From positions 4,929,001-4,993,000 of the forward strand of contig CM007989.1 in NCBI GenBank assembly GCA_002189035.1: DNA of 64,000 bases. The letters run 5' to 3'. The notes under the pieces are model-generated. The model was given only the letters and a program-made list of their open reading frames with translations. It did not search any database and had not been told where the DNA came from. The translations under genes were made by a program, and so were the position numbers. Shown piece by piece: positions 23,486 through 35,885 of this stretch. The stretch comes from Utricularia gibba (lineage: Eukaryota > Streptophyta > Magnoliopsida > Lamiales > Lentibulariaceae). Position 1 is the first letter of the stretch; every line of letters starts with the position of its first letter.

Positions 23486-26400
23486 ATGTCGTCTGTCTCT
23501 ACTCAATTCCGTTATACGCAAACCCCTTCAAAAGTTCTTCATCTCAGAAATTTACCATGGGAATGCACAGAAGAGGAATTGATTGAGTTGGGAAATCCAT
23601 TTGGCAAAGTTGTCAATACTAAGTGTAATGTTGGAGCAAACAAAAATCAGGCTTTCATTGAATTTGTAAGCATTTTTCAATTTTTTGTTATATTTTTACG
23701 ACATTTTGGGTTTGCCATTACATTTACGTTTGTGTCATTTAGGCAGAGTTAAACCAAGCCATCGCAATGATATCATATTATGCTTCGTCGTCTGAGCCTG
23801 CTCAGGTGCGAGGGAAAACCGTTTATCTGCAATACTCAAACCGGCAAGAAATTGTGAACAATAAAACTACTGCAGATGTTGCTGGTAATGTGCTATTGGT
23901 AACAATTGAAGGAAATGATGCGCGTCTTGTTAGCATCGATGTGTTGCACTTGGTAAGACATCTGGTATCCCTCTGAAAGTGCTGGATGTGTTGTATGTAA
24001 AGTATACCCAAAAATAAAACGGAGTTCTCCATGGTTATTATGTGAATTGCCTGTCATTCTCTACAAAGCTTTTATTTGACTAGAGTGCGTCAATCAGCAG
24101 GAACATTTCAAGGATATATCCCTGATGGCAGCTTATTCCTTGGGAGAAAGATTGCATTTGTGTTTGTCTCTTTTCTCCTTAACTCAACAATAACTCTCTC
24201 TGCCCTTCATCTTCATAGTTCTGTCCCCTAGGCTTTAAGCAGCCTCAAATGATTTCAATTGCTCCTTTTCGGGATTGCTCCTTCTCTAGTCATTGATTTG
24301 ATCCTTTTCTTTTTTAATGCTGTCTCTTTTGAGGATGCATCCAGAGAAATACTTGTTTGATTTTTTTATGTTTTTTTTTCGTTTCAGTTTCTGTTAAGGT
24401 GTCAAACAATATTTCCTATAGATAGTAGGGTATTTGTATCCCAACCATGACAGATGAGATTCTGGATCTCATCCCCAATTTCTCAAAAAAATTATTTTTT
24501 TAATGTGCTCTTAACCCTCATTCCATTGTTTAACATTGTGTGTCCTTACTTTTGTTTTTTTTTTTCTTTAAAGGCATTTTTTTAGCTTAATGCCATCAAT
24601 TCTTTGACATTCTGGTCGTTTATATTCATTAGATAATTCTTTCAGATTAATAAATTGTTAAAATTGCTTCTTGTACATTTTAGTATCATCTGGTGTTATA
24701 ATAGATGCCATCTGCTTTACAGGTATTTTCTGCATTTGGATTTGTTCATAAGATTACCACATTCGAAAAGACTGCTGGGTTTCAGGTAAAGAGGTGATAG
24801 GAAAATAATAAAGTTGCAGTTGAATGTCAAGGAATTACCATTTTCCATCTCCTCCCAGGCCTTGGTGCAATTTTCTGACACAGCAACTGCCTCAGCTGCC
24901 AAGGATGCCCTTGATGGAAGAAGCATTCCTAGGTGATGTGGATTTAAATTTTGGCCGCAGATGTAATGCAACTGTTTGTCAATCGTACTTCTGTAGATGT
25001 TGTGTTCTTTCCTTGGGGTTGGACCTCTGAATCTTTATTAATAATCAACAGGGGTACATGCATGCTCCCTACGCTATCTCTAACTATTCTTGTTATTTCA
25101 AGTCACTTTTTCCTATTACACAGAGGGCCATTTTAGTTTGAATGCTCTCTGATAGAATGATTATATATTGTTAAAAATGGGTGTATTTTTGTTGCGGCTG
25201 CAGAAGAATTGGAAGTCAGTTAAATATCCATAGCTGGTTCAATGGTTGAGTTCAAATAAACTCATTGGTGTTTTTTACTTTTACTTTCTGCCTAGAATAT
25301 TCCACGGTGTTGAGTTTTATTGCTATGTGGTGTGCATGTGTAATCAGCATCTGCTGATTCCGTACACGTATATGTTGATATCCTGAGTCTATTTTATTGT
25401 TCAGTTATTTGATTCCTGAGCTTGGCCCATGCGCACTAAGAATCACCTTCTCTGCACATACAGATCTGAGCGTAAAATTTCAAAGTCATCGCAGCAGGTA
25501 CATTTTTGATTAATATTTTGGATGTCCTTCCAATGGTTGTCTTAACTTACTTAGAATTTACTTCATTGATTCAGGGACTATACAAACCCTCTCTTACCTG
25601 TGGCTCCCTCAGCTATAGATGCAAGTGGACAGGTAGGTTTTATAAAATTGCTGGTATGCCTATGCTTGTAAAAAATGAAATTTATTGCTGGTTTTGTGCG
25701 TTAATAGCATCTATATAATTTGGTATAAATAGAAATATTTTTGTAATATCTTATTATGTATGTGCTCTTGGAGCGTCTATGTTATTGCTTCCTAGCGTTC
25801 TGATAGCATCTGCGTGGTTTGCAGTTCAATGCTGGAACTGATGGTAGAGTGCTTGAGCCTGAGAGCAATGTTCTCCTCGCTTCAATTGAGAATATGCAAT
25901 ATGCTGTTACATTGGATGTTTTGCATACGGTAGCTACATTTGGACTGGAAAACCTTGATTCTTTACCAATTTGACCCTATTTTAATTTTTGTGATGTCTT
26001 CTTCCGAAGGTTTTTTCTGCATTTGGGCCTGTTCTAAAAATTGCTATTTTTGACAAGAATGGTGGTCTTCAGGCCCTTATACAGTACCCTGGTGCCTACT
26101 CTTCCTTGATTTGTTTTGATCATCAGTTCCCTTACACATGAACAGTTACTCATCAGTCATTTGTCGTAGCAGATGTACACACTGCTGTGGTTGCAAAGGG
26201 GGCACTGGAAGGCCATTGCATATACGACGGTGGTTACTGCAAGTTGCACATTTCTTATTCTCGTCACACTGATCTCAGCATAAAGGTGAGGTTTCTCTCA
26301 ATTCCAAACTCTTCACCCTTGGAGGTAATCACCAATGATTTCTCCGTAGGTCAACAATGACAGGGGCAGAGATTACACTATCCGAGTACTCCAGTGCTGA

Positions 26401-26615
26401 ATCCTCAGACCTCCGGCATAGCAACACAGCCATATCCCATGGGAGGCACTGCTCCCCAAGGATACAACGGAGCGCAGTATCATTCTGGCCCGGACCCTCA
26501 TGCCACCACATCCCCTTCTTCCGGCTGGAGCCAGGGAGCCCCGATGCAAATGTACAACTACCCGTATGGCGCTCTGCCGCAGTCCTCACCCAGGCCTCCT
26601 TACCATCCTCAGTAA
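23486..26615 (+). CDS. PTB1/PTB2: Polypyrimidine tract-binding protein homolog (PTB1/PTB2 type), one-base frameshift in last exon
   Basis: RNA-binding splicing regulator with three RRMs. Exons: 23486-23665, 23743-23952, 24723-24785, 24859-24932, 25405-25497, 25575-25632, 25825-25929, 26010-26091, 26173-26285, 26350-26615, all GT-AG. RRM1 spans about residues 17-97 ([17 protein letters not shown]), RRM2 109-194 ([24 protein letters not shown]) and RRM3 240-322 ([30 protein letters not shown]). The start at [12 protein letters not shown] matches the family; frames further upstream belong to the 5' UTR. In the last exon DYTI should continue as PSTPVLNPQ, but one base is missing near 26,383. As written the frame stops at 26,398-26,400 (342 aa) instead of 26,615 (about 414 aa, proline/glycine-rich tail). 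Everything else is intact, so this may be an assembly error. A 5'-UTR intron at about 23,288-23,469 is likely. Confidence 0.92.
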
Positions 26616-27480
26616 TAATAAGGTGAATCTGCTGCTGCTTTTTACGTTCGTATCCTGCTGATTAACTCGATGTTGGTTGGTCACTTTTTTCGTCTCTACT
26701 GTTGTTGAATGGGAGGCTTCCTCTCTGGGTGACCCTTTTTTACTCCGTATCGGTTGAAACTCTCCATGTTGGGTGCTTCAAGTATTCACCCGTTTTATCA
26801 AAAGCTTTAAGCAAGGTCGTGGTGTTAAACCAACCTCAAATGACGGTGTCCTTATGATCTTGATTTCCTACTATGCCTTCAACATCGTACATGGTAATTC
26901 ATCCTTAAAGATATTTGGGTTGTATGATTTTTTTTTAAAATAAATGGAAGCCCACACGTTTTGAAGGGTCTGCATCCTTGACAGAAGACCGTACGGTCAG
27001 CCCGATGATGTCCCCAATCCGCTTGGTGTGTTACAAAATACGTTCTATCAGGAAATGAAAAAGAAAGAAAAATTCCAAAATCCCAATATTTCAATTTCAA
27101 GTGTAAAAATCCAGTTAGATTTTGATGAAATTGACCCAACCCATTAGTTCCTTGACCTATCCATTCTGGAATGAGTTTTTGGGCTGCTGGGTGGTTTTTG
27201 CTTATGAAAAAGAGCTCGGTCTCTAGGAGCGGGATTCAGTTTGGGGAACCAAGTAGAAGACTTTGGGTGACAGATCCGTCCGTCATGGTTTTCTATCTCC
27301 TGCAGTGGGAATTTGTTGAAGCTCTGGTTTGCTCCACGATTGTTACTTGCATCTTCTTGTGTGTTTATGAACCTCTGCTCGCATCTTGCTTGCGCCTGTG
27401 TGCTTGTGTTTTGACATGTAATGTGATGCCCTGGTTCTCCATTTTTATGTCACGCTCATAACAAAATTTACTTGTATAAT
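26616..27480 (+). other. Probable PTB 3' UTR and downstream flank
   Basis: Non-repetitive, moderate-GC sequence directly after the PTB stop. No coding frame has a recognisable domain (27,171-27,461 is unsupported). The end of the transcript is not identifiable by eye. Confidence 0.4.
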
Positions 27481-27783
27481 AAAATTGAAAGAGAACAAAC
27501 TTGTCTAGTCTTTTTCATTTTGTTGAAACTAGGGATGACATGGATCCACAATTACATATGTAAAATTGAAGTACATAATAAACTTAAATCATGTTTAAAA
27601 AGATTATATTCGCTCAATAATTAATAATTCAAAATCTATCATACATTTAATTATTTCAACTTAATTTTTTGATATAAAATTATTTATTCATCTATACTAT
27701 CTTATATATACTTCATCATACATTTTAATTTTTTAATATAAGATTATTTGCTCTCAAACTTACCTTCAAGTCAAATTAACTTA

Positions 27784-28179
27784 AGTTATAGTCTGCACGA
27801 CTTATTTTTCAAATTATAACTTTAAGTATAAGTTAAAATTACTTATTACATAACCACCTGATTTTCAATTATTTGTAACTTTTACTCAAAGTTATGCTTA
27901 ATTTCTACTTATTTTAAATTTGCCTACATTTCTACTTAAAACTCAACTTATTTAATAAGTTTCATTTACCTTACTTATCAAAATAAGTCACCAACTTATT
28001 TCAACAAATGTCTTTGCTTCTAATAAATCAAATCTGAACAAAATTGAAATACATTTATTTTTTCATATATAAATAATAAGTTGCATAGACTACAACTACT
28101 TATTTAGATTCTACTTATTCAATAACTTCTACTTATGAATTAAGTAGAAGTTACAAAATAAGTGGTGCAGACTATACCC
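27784..28179. mobile_element. Tourist-like MITE (PIF/Harbinger type), TSD TTA
   Basis: About 396 bp with long terminal inverted repeats. The left end AGTTATAGTCTGCACGACTTATTT pairs with the reverse complement of the right end, GGGTATAGTCTGCACCACTTATTT, and imperfect pairing continues inward (AACTT/AAGTT motifs). TTA flanks both sides (27,781-27,783 and 28,180-28,182), the target-site duplication expected for Harbinger-related MITEs. It has no coding capacity. The rest of 27,480-28,600 is AT-rich with nothing else supported. Confidence 0.75.
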
Positions 28180-29026
28180 TTAGATCTAATTAAAACTTAT
28201 TTTTGTGTAATTGTCAATATTTGCTCAAATCATATGTTTATTTAATTTTTGTTGGCTAAATGTAATATATTTTCTTATTTTTTAATCGAAACTCGGATCA
28301 TATGAAATCAATACCTAAGCTATGACTCAAGTCAAATGATTTATACCATATTACATTTAAAGATCCAATGAATTGGATAAACACATGTGTAAAACCTAAA
28401 TATACAATAAATATATATCAATTTTAAAATTATTAAAATCAGTTAACTACTAGTGATATATAATATATTATATACTGATCATATCAATTTCATTTTTCAA
28501 TATATAATTATTTATTCTAATACATTTATTCAGTAAATTACAGTACTAGTGAGCCAACACAAGAGTAAAGTGGGTATTTTGAATCCCAGAACCAAGCACA
28601 CCAATGTAATTTTTATTCCTTTTGCTCAGTAAAAGAAAAAGTAACTGAAGGTCTTACTTTATTGGATCCTGTGCAAAGTTGGCATCAATGCACCAATCTC
28701 GATTCTCACTTCTCCTTTTCCTCTTCCTTCTCCTTCGTCCGGAGGAATCTTCTTGACATCGTTACTTTAGCACAGCGAGTAGTACCAACCAACAAACCTA
28801 GGCAGATCAAACATCTGTTAAGATGCACGGACATGGCATGCAAAGATCTGCCTCCAGGCTTGCTTTTTCTAGCTAGCACTTATCTTACAAGGGAAATGCA
28901 ACATGAACACCAGACCTGGCTAACTGGAAACACTGTTGCGAGAAACCGATTGCACATCATAAAATACTTGGCATAGGTCATCGTTTTGAGTATATAACTA
29001 GTACAGAACATCGCCGAACCTCAAGT

Positions 29027-29773
29027 CTAAGACGAGCAGTAGCCGTTGGTGTGGCGCTCGTCCTCTATTTTGTTGTGGAAGTGAAGGAGATCTGCAGTCA
29101 TGTTGAAATTGAAAGGCCTGACAGTTCTCGCACCAGAGTCAACCGACGAAGCAAGCGACACATTCGAGATTTGTGACCCAACTTGCAAGTTGAGCGGCTT
29201 CGAATCGAAGGGAGGAGACGGAAGCCAAGGCCCTCCATGCTGATACACATGAGCAGAAGTCCATTGCATGACTCCAATCTCATGCAAATCCTGGTGATGC
29301 TCAGACGGGAAGTCAAAACTTCTAGGAGGATGCGAAAGTGTCAAGCTTGAAGGATCCCACCTCTCAAATGGGTTGAAACCCGGAGCCATCTCCTTCAACT
29401 TCTCTAAATCCGGGTTCAAATTGGGACCCGAGCCGATAGCCTCGTGATGATGGTCGAGGCTTCGAAAGTAGGTGCTGCTTCCCTGGGGCATCTGAAGCGG
29501 AGGGAGCTCATCAATTTCGTGCTTAGCGGCGTTGAGCAACCAGTCCACTACTTTGCTGGGTTGGCTGAGTCCCAACCGATCTTGCAAATCGTACACTTGG
29601 ATGGCGGTTTGGACGGAGAGACGGACACGCCTGTCTCTGAGTCCTCTCACGGTGCACACTTTGCTGTGTCGGTCCTTCCCTCCGAACGCACGGGACACGC
29701 GGACGATACGGGGATCCTTTAGCATCGCCCACGAAGGCATGGCGCTAGGTTTCCCTTCTCCACATGAAGTCAT
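29027..29773 (-). CDS. CIN-type class II TCP transcription factor (TCP5/13/17 subgroup)
   Basis: A complete single-exon gene of 248 aa. Such factors bind DNA as dimers and restrain cell proliferation in leaf and petal margins. The TCP domain is residues 31-90: a basic region ([19 protein letters not shown]) followed by a helix-loop-helix with [19 protein letters not shown], the class II/CIN form. The preceding [11 protein letters not shown] is typical of the TCP5/13/17 subgroup, which lacks the miR319 site of TCP2/3/4; I see no such site here. Residue 55 is Gln (SVQTAIQ) where I remember Pro (SVPTAIQ) as usual. The protein is somewhat shorter than Arabidopsis relatives. The start at 29,773 is the first ATG of the frame. 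Frames overlapping on other strands are shadows. Confidence 0.93.
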   Translation of the reverse strand: MTSCGEGKPSAMPSWAMLKDPRIVRVSRAFGGKDRHSKVCTVRGLRDRRVRLSVQTAIQVYDLQDRLGLSQPSKVVDWLLNAAKHEIDELPPLQMPQGSSTYFRSLDHHHEAIGSGPNLNPDLEKLKEMAPGFNPFERWDPSSLTLSHPPRSFDFPSEHHQDLHEIGVMQWTSAHVYQHGGPWLPSPPFDSKPLNLQVGSQISNVSLASSVDSGARTVRPFNFNMTADLLHFHNKIEDERHTNGYCSS

Positions 29774-31200
29774 TTCATGTAATCTGTAATTTTTTTCGTC
29801 TTGTTGCTGAAATCAAGAGAAATGGGAATGGGGACGGGCTCTAGAATTCACAGCTCAGAGCCGTCGCGTTGCTTGAAGAGACAAAACAGTGCACAGTTTA
29901 TGAAACCCCAAAACTAAGGATCGGAGGGTAGATGGAGAGCCACGTGGCGTGGCAGATGGTGCTTGGTACTTTGGAGATAGGCCTCTTGTTGGAGAAATCC
30001 AGCGGAGGAGCTTTTTCTGTGCCCTTTCAGCAAAAGGTTCTGGATGCTTTCTCGGCATCTGCAAAAGGCGTGATATCCAAAAACCCGGCACATGGGCTAC
30101 GGCGGGGCGAGCTCATGGGAAAAGAGTAGAGTAGCTCCTTGTTACTGCTGCTGCCTGCGACTGCTAGCATTCAGTTTGGGGTCAGGTCAGGACTTGAAAC
30201 ACTTGATCCACAGTTGTTTGGCATCGCAGCTTTAACATACGGAAGAAAGAGGAGGAGGAGGAGGAGGCCATATAATCCCTTTCCATACCTAATACTTGCC
30301 CAAAGTGCAATCCCATGGGCGCACAGCTCCAAAAAATTCCTACTCAAAAAGTGATAGCCATCAAGTGGTGATGCTACTTTGAAAATCTAACTTTGTTTCC
30401 GTCAATAAACTGCTGATTTGTTTCTTTCCGGATCCGATTTTTGGAATGCATAGCCCGTTTAACCTACATTTGGTACGAAAAGATTGAGTTGATTAGATCA
30501 TATTGTGAGCCCAGGTCTTTTCTATGGTTCAACCCCGAGAAGGATGGCAGGCGCTATCTTGATCTGAGAAGTGGAGAGTATGATGAGTTAACCCCGAGGG
30601 TGTGTTGGTCTTTGACTACACACACTGCTCAATGTCATAACTCACTCAAACAAGCTTCCTGAAGAAAGGATACGAGTTTCTTCTTCCTTTTGTTTTTGTG
30701 TTTTTTAAAGGGTGGGAAGAATTGGTTGTGGTGATAGCGAGAGACCAACTGATTTTTCTATCTTTATGTCACACAATCATAATCAGCAGGGAATCAGGAC
30801 CACGCAGCATTTGGCTACGCTGGGTGCAGTCAGATTTTGGTATGGACGAAGGGGGTGGGTTTTCCTTGATATGCCAGCCGTGATGGCGGTTGATGACGCA
30901 AATGGGGTTTAACTACTGTATGTGTTGTGTGTGATTTTGCAGAAAGAAAGACTTGAATTACTTTTTTTCTATTTTATTTTTCATCGTCGTCGTCGTAGTC
31001 GTGGGGGTGGGGTATGGGCCGGCGGGGGGGGGGGGGGGGTCTGATGGATGGATTCTCCTCCGCGTAAACAAGGCAAGTGAAAAAGTGAGACGACCAGTGA
31101 AAGCATGGGAATCCCGAGAAGACCGTTTTATTGCACACAAAATGGTCCTCAGATCCAATCCAATACCTCCCCACTACGCTTTCTTTCTTTCTTTTTTTTA
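29774..31200. other. 5' flank of the TCP gene with simple repeats; no gene seen
   Basis: Promoter and 5' UTR space of the minus-strand TCP gene. It contains a GGA repeat (about 30,250-30,267), a CGTCGT tract near 30,984 and a G16 run at 31,024-31,039. Several 60-100-codon frames (for example 30,139-30,354 and 30,441-30,662) have no recognisable domain and overlap one another, so I do not call them. Confidence 0.45.
31024..31039 (+). repeat. Poly-G run (G16)
   Basis: Sixteen consecutive Gs after GGC, following GTGGGGGTGGGG. It could form G-quadruplex structure, and its length is likely unreliable in an assembly. Confidence 0.9.
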
Positions 31201-33150
31201 TTAAAATATATTAAGTTAACAAAAATAAAATTAGAATATTAATAGTATGCCAAACTAGTACGATCCAAGAATGTTTAATGCTATGCTAAATATACATGTT
31301 TTCTAATAATTTGAATTTATATTATAACTTAATAAAAAATACAACAAAATTCCTTTAAAAAATCAAAGAGAATGGAGATATCTTGTGGATCCATAGTTTT
31401 CTTTCTAAACCAATAGTTTTTAAGATCCTTGATTGAATTCAGATTAGATTCAATAGTTTTAATAAAATAGAAATTTAAAATATTAAATTAAAAACACAAT
31501 TTGTGGTCATCTAGAAAACTTGAAAATAAGAATTGTCTTTCACACTAGAGAATAAAATTCAATCATGAACCAATATAACAAAACATGAAAAAAAAATTTG
31601 CACCAAGCAAATAGTGACCAAAAATCATGAAGAATATGACTCTTTCTCTTGAATATTAAAATTAAAAAATGTAACCTCTTTTTCGCGTCCCATGATTGCC
31701 TAGTGATTCGTTATACTGTTAAATATGTATTTATTTTATAGAAGAATATATACGATTAATGATATTGAATTTCAAAATATAAAATGCATTGAACATGTTG
31801 AAATAACTATCACCAATAAAGTGGAATTCAAATATATTATGTCGAACACAAAAAAAAAACGTATATTCTATTATTTAGTTAAAAATTACAAAAAAAGAAA
31901 GAGATATGATCAAAATAACAATAAAATTGTCTTCACCTAAAAAAATGATGATGCCAAGTGAAATTAAGGTTTATAAATATAATGCTTTGACATAGAGTAG
32001 CACCAGTTGTGTGCATGTGTGGATATGGTATTCTAACCCATGGGCCTCCCTGGGCTCACTCACATCCAAAGCTTTTGAATTAAATGCGACACCGCACCGC
32101 CCACTCGGATGCATCACATATCTAGATTTTGTTTTTGACAAGTGATTTTAGTAGAATATAAGTTAGTTTTCTCAATTTTCGTAAAAATAATATTTTTATT
32201 TATTAATAAATATCATTCGAGCTTGATAATAAAATTATTTCAAGAGATAATTTTTCACATGAATAAATTGTTCCAAATAATGAGTTTTACTCTCACCTAT
32301 GGATCCATCGCCTATTCCACTTAATTATTATTGTTTTTTTCTTTTTCAATAGTAGCTATTATTTAAAAATCTCACCACCGTATGGTATGAGTGTAAAAAA
32401 AAACTCGAGTACCAGATTTGTTAATGGTCTAACGATTACTTGGGGACGATGTTATCTTTTTGTGTCGTAGTGCATTAGAGAGAAAAGAATAGATGACTAG
32501 ATTTGTAAATGATACAACTATTACTTGGGGGTAGTTATTTTTGGGGTTCATTTTGAATAATTACCGTCCTATAATATGGGATTTGAGAAAATGACACGAT
32601 TTTGATGTTTTATTTGAGCAATCATGATATTTTATTATTGAATTTAAAATATCTACATTGCAAAAAGTCCTATGATGTCACTATGTATGCATCGTCTATG
32701 TAATATATTTTTTTAATTTATCTCTATTTATTTATTAATCAAAGTAAATGCCATTTGATTGCACGCCACTCATTCCGATTCCAAACCAATCTGCTCCACT
32801 TTTGTTTGCATGAACTATTATCAATCAGTTAATTTATAAAAGAGTAGATTTAAGTCTTATGTTTATCTTGTTAGATGGACTTAAAAAAGAATTTCTATAT
32901 AAATATTTTATTTAAAATTTTCAAAATTATTTTCAAATATTTATCTCATCTATGAATTTTAGAGCAAATCATTATTTTTTTGACTTATTCTTGGGTTCAA
33001 ATTTGTGCCCTCTTAAACCTATAAATTATTGGGTTATGATTTATTCTTAAATTGTTGTAAAAATATCCTAAAAATCACAAAATAAATTCTTTTCAAAAAG
33101 ATTAAATTAGTGCAAAAGATGAAAAAGAAATCAAAAATATTGAAACAATG
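31200..33150. other. AT-rich intergenic stretch, nothing supported
   Basis: Very AT-rich sequence with only short chance frames. No tRNA, hairpin with clear terminal repeats, or protein motif was identified. Confidence 0.4.
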
Positions 33151-33169
33151 AGGTATAAGATAAATGAAA

Positions 33170-33950
33170 ACTTAATGATAATTCAATAATTGCATAAAAA
33201 TCGTCGAAGTAATAAATAAAGATTGATTTCATGAAGAATTGATTAATTTTGAATTTTCTAAAATGACTCAAATCAAAGTAAAACAATTTTGAAAAAAATA
33301 TAAATAAAAATTTTGGATCAAGGATCCACCATGCTAAAACTCACTCCTCATGCATATAAATGTGAAAACTTTGATAACTAACTTGCATGCACAACTTGTA
33401 TAGATATTATTCTAGAATAGTTCTAATTGGTAATTATTATACCATCGTTTCTTATTTAGTAGTGTTATAGAATTAACAACATCATCAAAATCATTTACAC
33501 TTTCATAAATAGATTAGATCAAACGTGTCTTATCAATGATGTTCGAATGAATCATTTTCTTTAGGTAATTGAGGTGAATCCAAAATTCTTTTACACTACT
33601 TTAGTTTATATAGTACTAAAGAATATGCTATTAAAGAAAATGTTGCAAAAAACAAAAATAAATTTCAAATTAAATATCGAAAAACATAATAAAACAATTA
33701 CATGTTCAGGCTTATGTAAGAAAAACTTCACTACAAATCTTTAAGTGCAACTAACTATATGCACATGCTTGATTTTAATATGAATATAAATACAAAATTA
33801 TAGAAAAAAAAAAGAAAATTGTTCAAAGACATATTTAATAGCAGAGAGAATCGAGTATTTATATTAGAAAAAATCTGAATCATATGTTGGACTTACTTAA
33901 TGAATTTAGATAATATTTGCTATCTAAATATTTTTATTAAATCTTTTAAG
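33170..33950 (-). repeat. Dispersed repeat family R2, copy 4 (reverse, diverged)
   Basis: The reverse complement matches copies 1 and 3 in order: the TTATTTATTACTTC stretch near 33,210, the GATTCATTCGAACATCATTGATAAG region near 33,535, TTTAGTACTATAT near 33,605, and GCAACATTTTCTTTAATAGC through to ATTATGTTTTTCGATATTTAATTTG near 33,620-33,690. It is clearly older and more diverged than the others. Confidence 0.5.
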
Positions 33951-35250
33951 ATCATTTTTAAATCCTTATTTTAATTGTTATCTTGATTTCTGTTTAAATT
34001 GATTCAAAAAATGATTTAACAATCTATAAAATATATATTTTTTTCAAAAAAAATCAAATTTGTGTAAAATATGTAAAATAAGTTGAAAATAATGAAAAAT
34101 TGAAGTGTAATATATGTAAAAAAAATCCTCAAAAATGATGAAAAAATATATTTTGATACAAAATCACTTATCAAAAATAACATTCAAGATTGATTAAAAA
34201 ATATGTTTCAAAATGATACAAAATCAATTACTAATATGTAATCAACTAAAAAGGTGTGAGATAAGTTTTTTTTTATTGTGGAATCAGAGTATTTAGAAAA
34301 AATAATGAGGTTATATTTTTAGTGAAAAAAAATCAACATAACAAGCTATATTTTTAAGAATAGTATCTTATAGTAAATTAAAATACAAAATATCAAGTTA
34401 TTGATATTTCAATTGATTAAGAAAAGCAATATATTGATAGCATTTTACATTTGTTAGTGTACTTGCAATTAATTAATTTATTTTAATAGATTAATGAAGT
34501 ACGTGGGAGGTTCAAACAATTATGATTTTTTTAACATGATTATTGTTTTTTTAAAAAAACTCGTTATTTTTATCTCTTGTATAATTAAGTAATTTTTATA
34601 CTTTCAAAAGATAGTGGCCCAAAAACTAGTACAAAAATGAAGCAACGGCCAAGGACTATTGAGGGTAAAAATCAATATTCGAAAATAATGGATTGAATCC
34701 AAGATTCGATCCAATGATTTTTAATTAACAATCTGAAAAGAGGAATAAATAATGGAAAATAGCATAACCTTTACACATGAAAGAAAAAAAAACATAATTC
34801 AGCTTTGGAAAATGGTGCTCATCTCATCTCCTCTTATCCAGAGAGGAGGGGTGGGTGCCTTTTAGAGATGCCCATCAACGAATCTTCAAAGACGGAATGT
34901 TCTGGATAAATAAATATGCGTTTTGGATCGCAATAAATAACAATAATAATAAAAAAAAATGGAATGGTATGATGAGAAGGTGAACGAACGAACGCATGCC
35001 TGAAGGGGAGGGAAGGGCATCTATCCATGTATTAGCTGTCAACCATCCCGAAAGCAAAGAGAACACACAGCAAACGCCAAAATCACAACATTATTTATTC
35101 TATTTCTCATGCTTTTTTTATTATTTTTATTCGAAATGGAAAATGAAATTTTTTCCTGATTCCCATTTGGAGAAGATGGGGCCCCATGAAGGTGTGCGCA
35201 ATCCGATTTGTACGGTGATAGGGCCCCGCATGGATTATGGCCCAATACGA
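33951..35250. other. AT-rich spacer leading to the G3BP promoter
   Basis: No gene is supported up to about 34,800. The last few hundred bases hold GGCCCA (in ATTATGGCCCAATAC), TGGGCC (in AAATGGGCCTGAAATC) and GCCCA (in TCAAGCCCATATG) within about 50 bp at 35,236-35,282, a cluster of TGGGCC/Y-type (site II) promoter elements just upstream of the G3BP 5' exon. Confidence 0.5.
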
Positions 35251-35885
35251 AATCTTAAATGGGCCTGAAATCAAGCCCATATGAGACTGCATAGCTGGAG
35301 TCAGCCTGGCTTGAGATTTCTAAAAAGCTTTTTTGCCTCCTCTTTTTACTCCTCTACGGTTGCCTTTCTCCCCCCACTCTCGTCTGACAATCACCGCTGC
35401 CTCCGCCCTCAGATCGCAATTCCTTCAATCAGGTAAAATTGTTGTCTACAACCAAATCGAAGGAATCTCTGTCGCGGTTCGATTTTTTCTGTCTGTATGT
35501 GATTTGTTCCAGTTGCGCGATCGCCTCTGTGCAGTGACCAATGGGTATCACTTGATGTCTGTATACGCTTGTTTTGGTGGCCTTTTTGCATTTTTCTTTC
35601 GGGCCGATGGTATTTTTCGTTTCTTTTAGGTTTCTCTGTTCACGATTAGATCTGTTGGTTGGGATGTGAAATACTCTTTACGATTTGAGATTTTTGGGTA
35701 TGTTGGTATCTGACAATTTTGGTGTCTGTTGTGTGGCATTTAGGGTGAGGTATATGTAGTGATCATGTTGTTAGGGTTTGAACATCCACTAGGCTACTAT
35801 TATCTGTTGTTATAGCTTCGCATTATTATGTTCTTTTGTCTATGTGGTCCATGCTTATATTGATTGCAGTTCCCTCTCGTCAGGA

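Noticed and set aside
25052-25091. A candidate PTB exon with a partial RRM2 match (reads near CSLR in a shifted frame)
   Set aside because: It left the phase wrong, and a clean exon exists at 25,405-25,497 ([23 protein letters not shown]) in the right phase, so RRM2 is intact and no break is needed there.
28662-28976. 104-codon plus-strand frame next to the TCP gene
   Set aside because: No domain; composition fits the TCP 3' flank, and no splice or promoter support.
30139-30912. Several overlapping 60-73-codon frames upstream of TCP
   Set aside because: They overlap in multiple frames without family similarity; this is promoter/5' UTR space.
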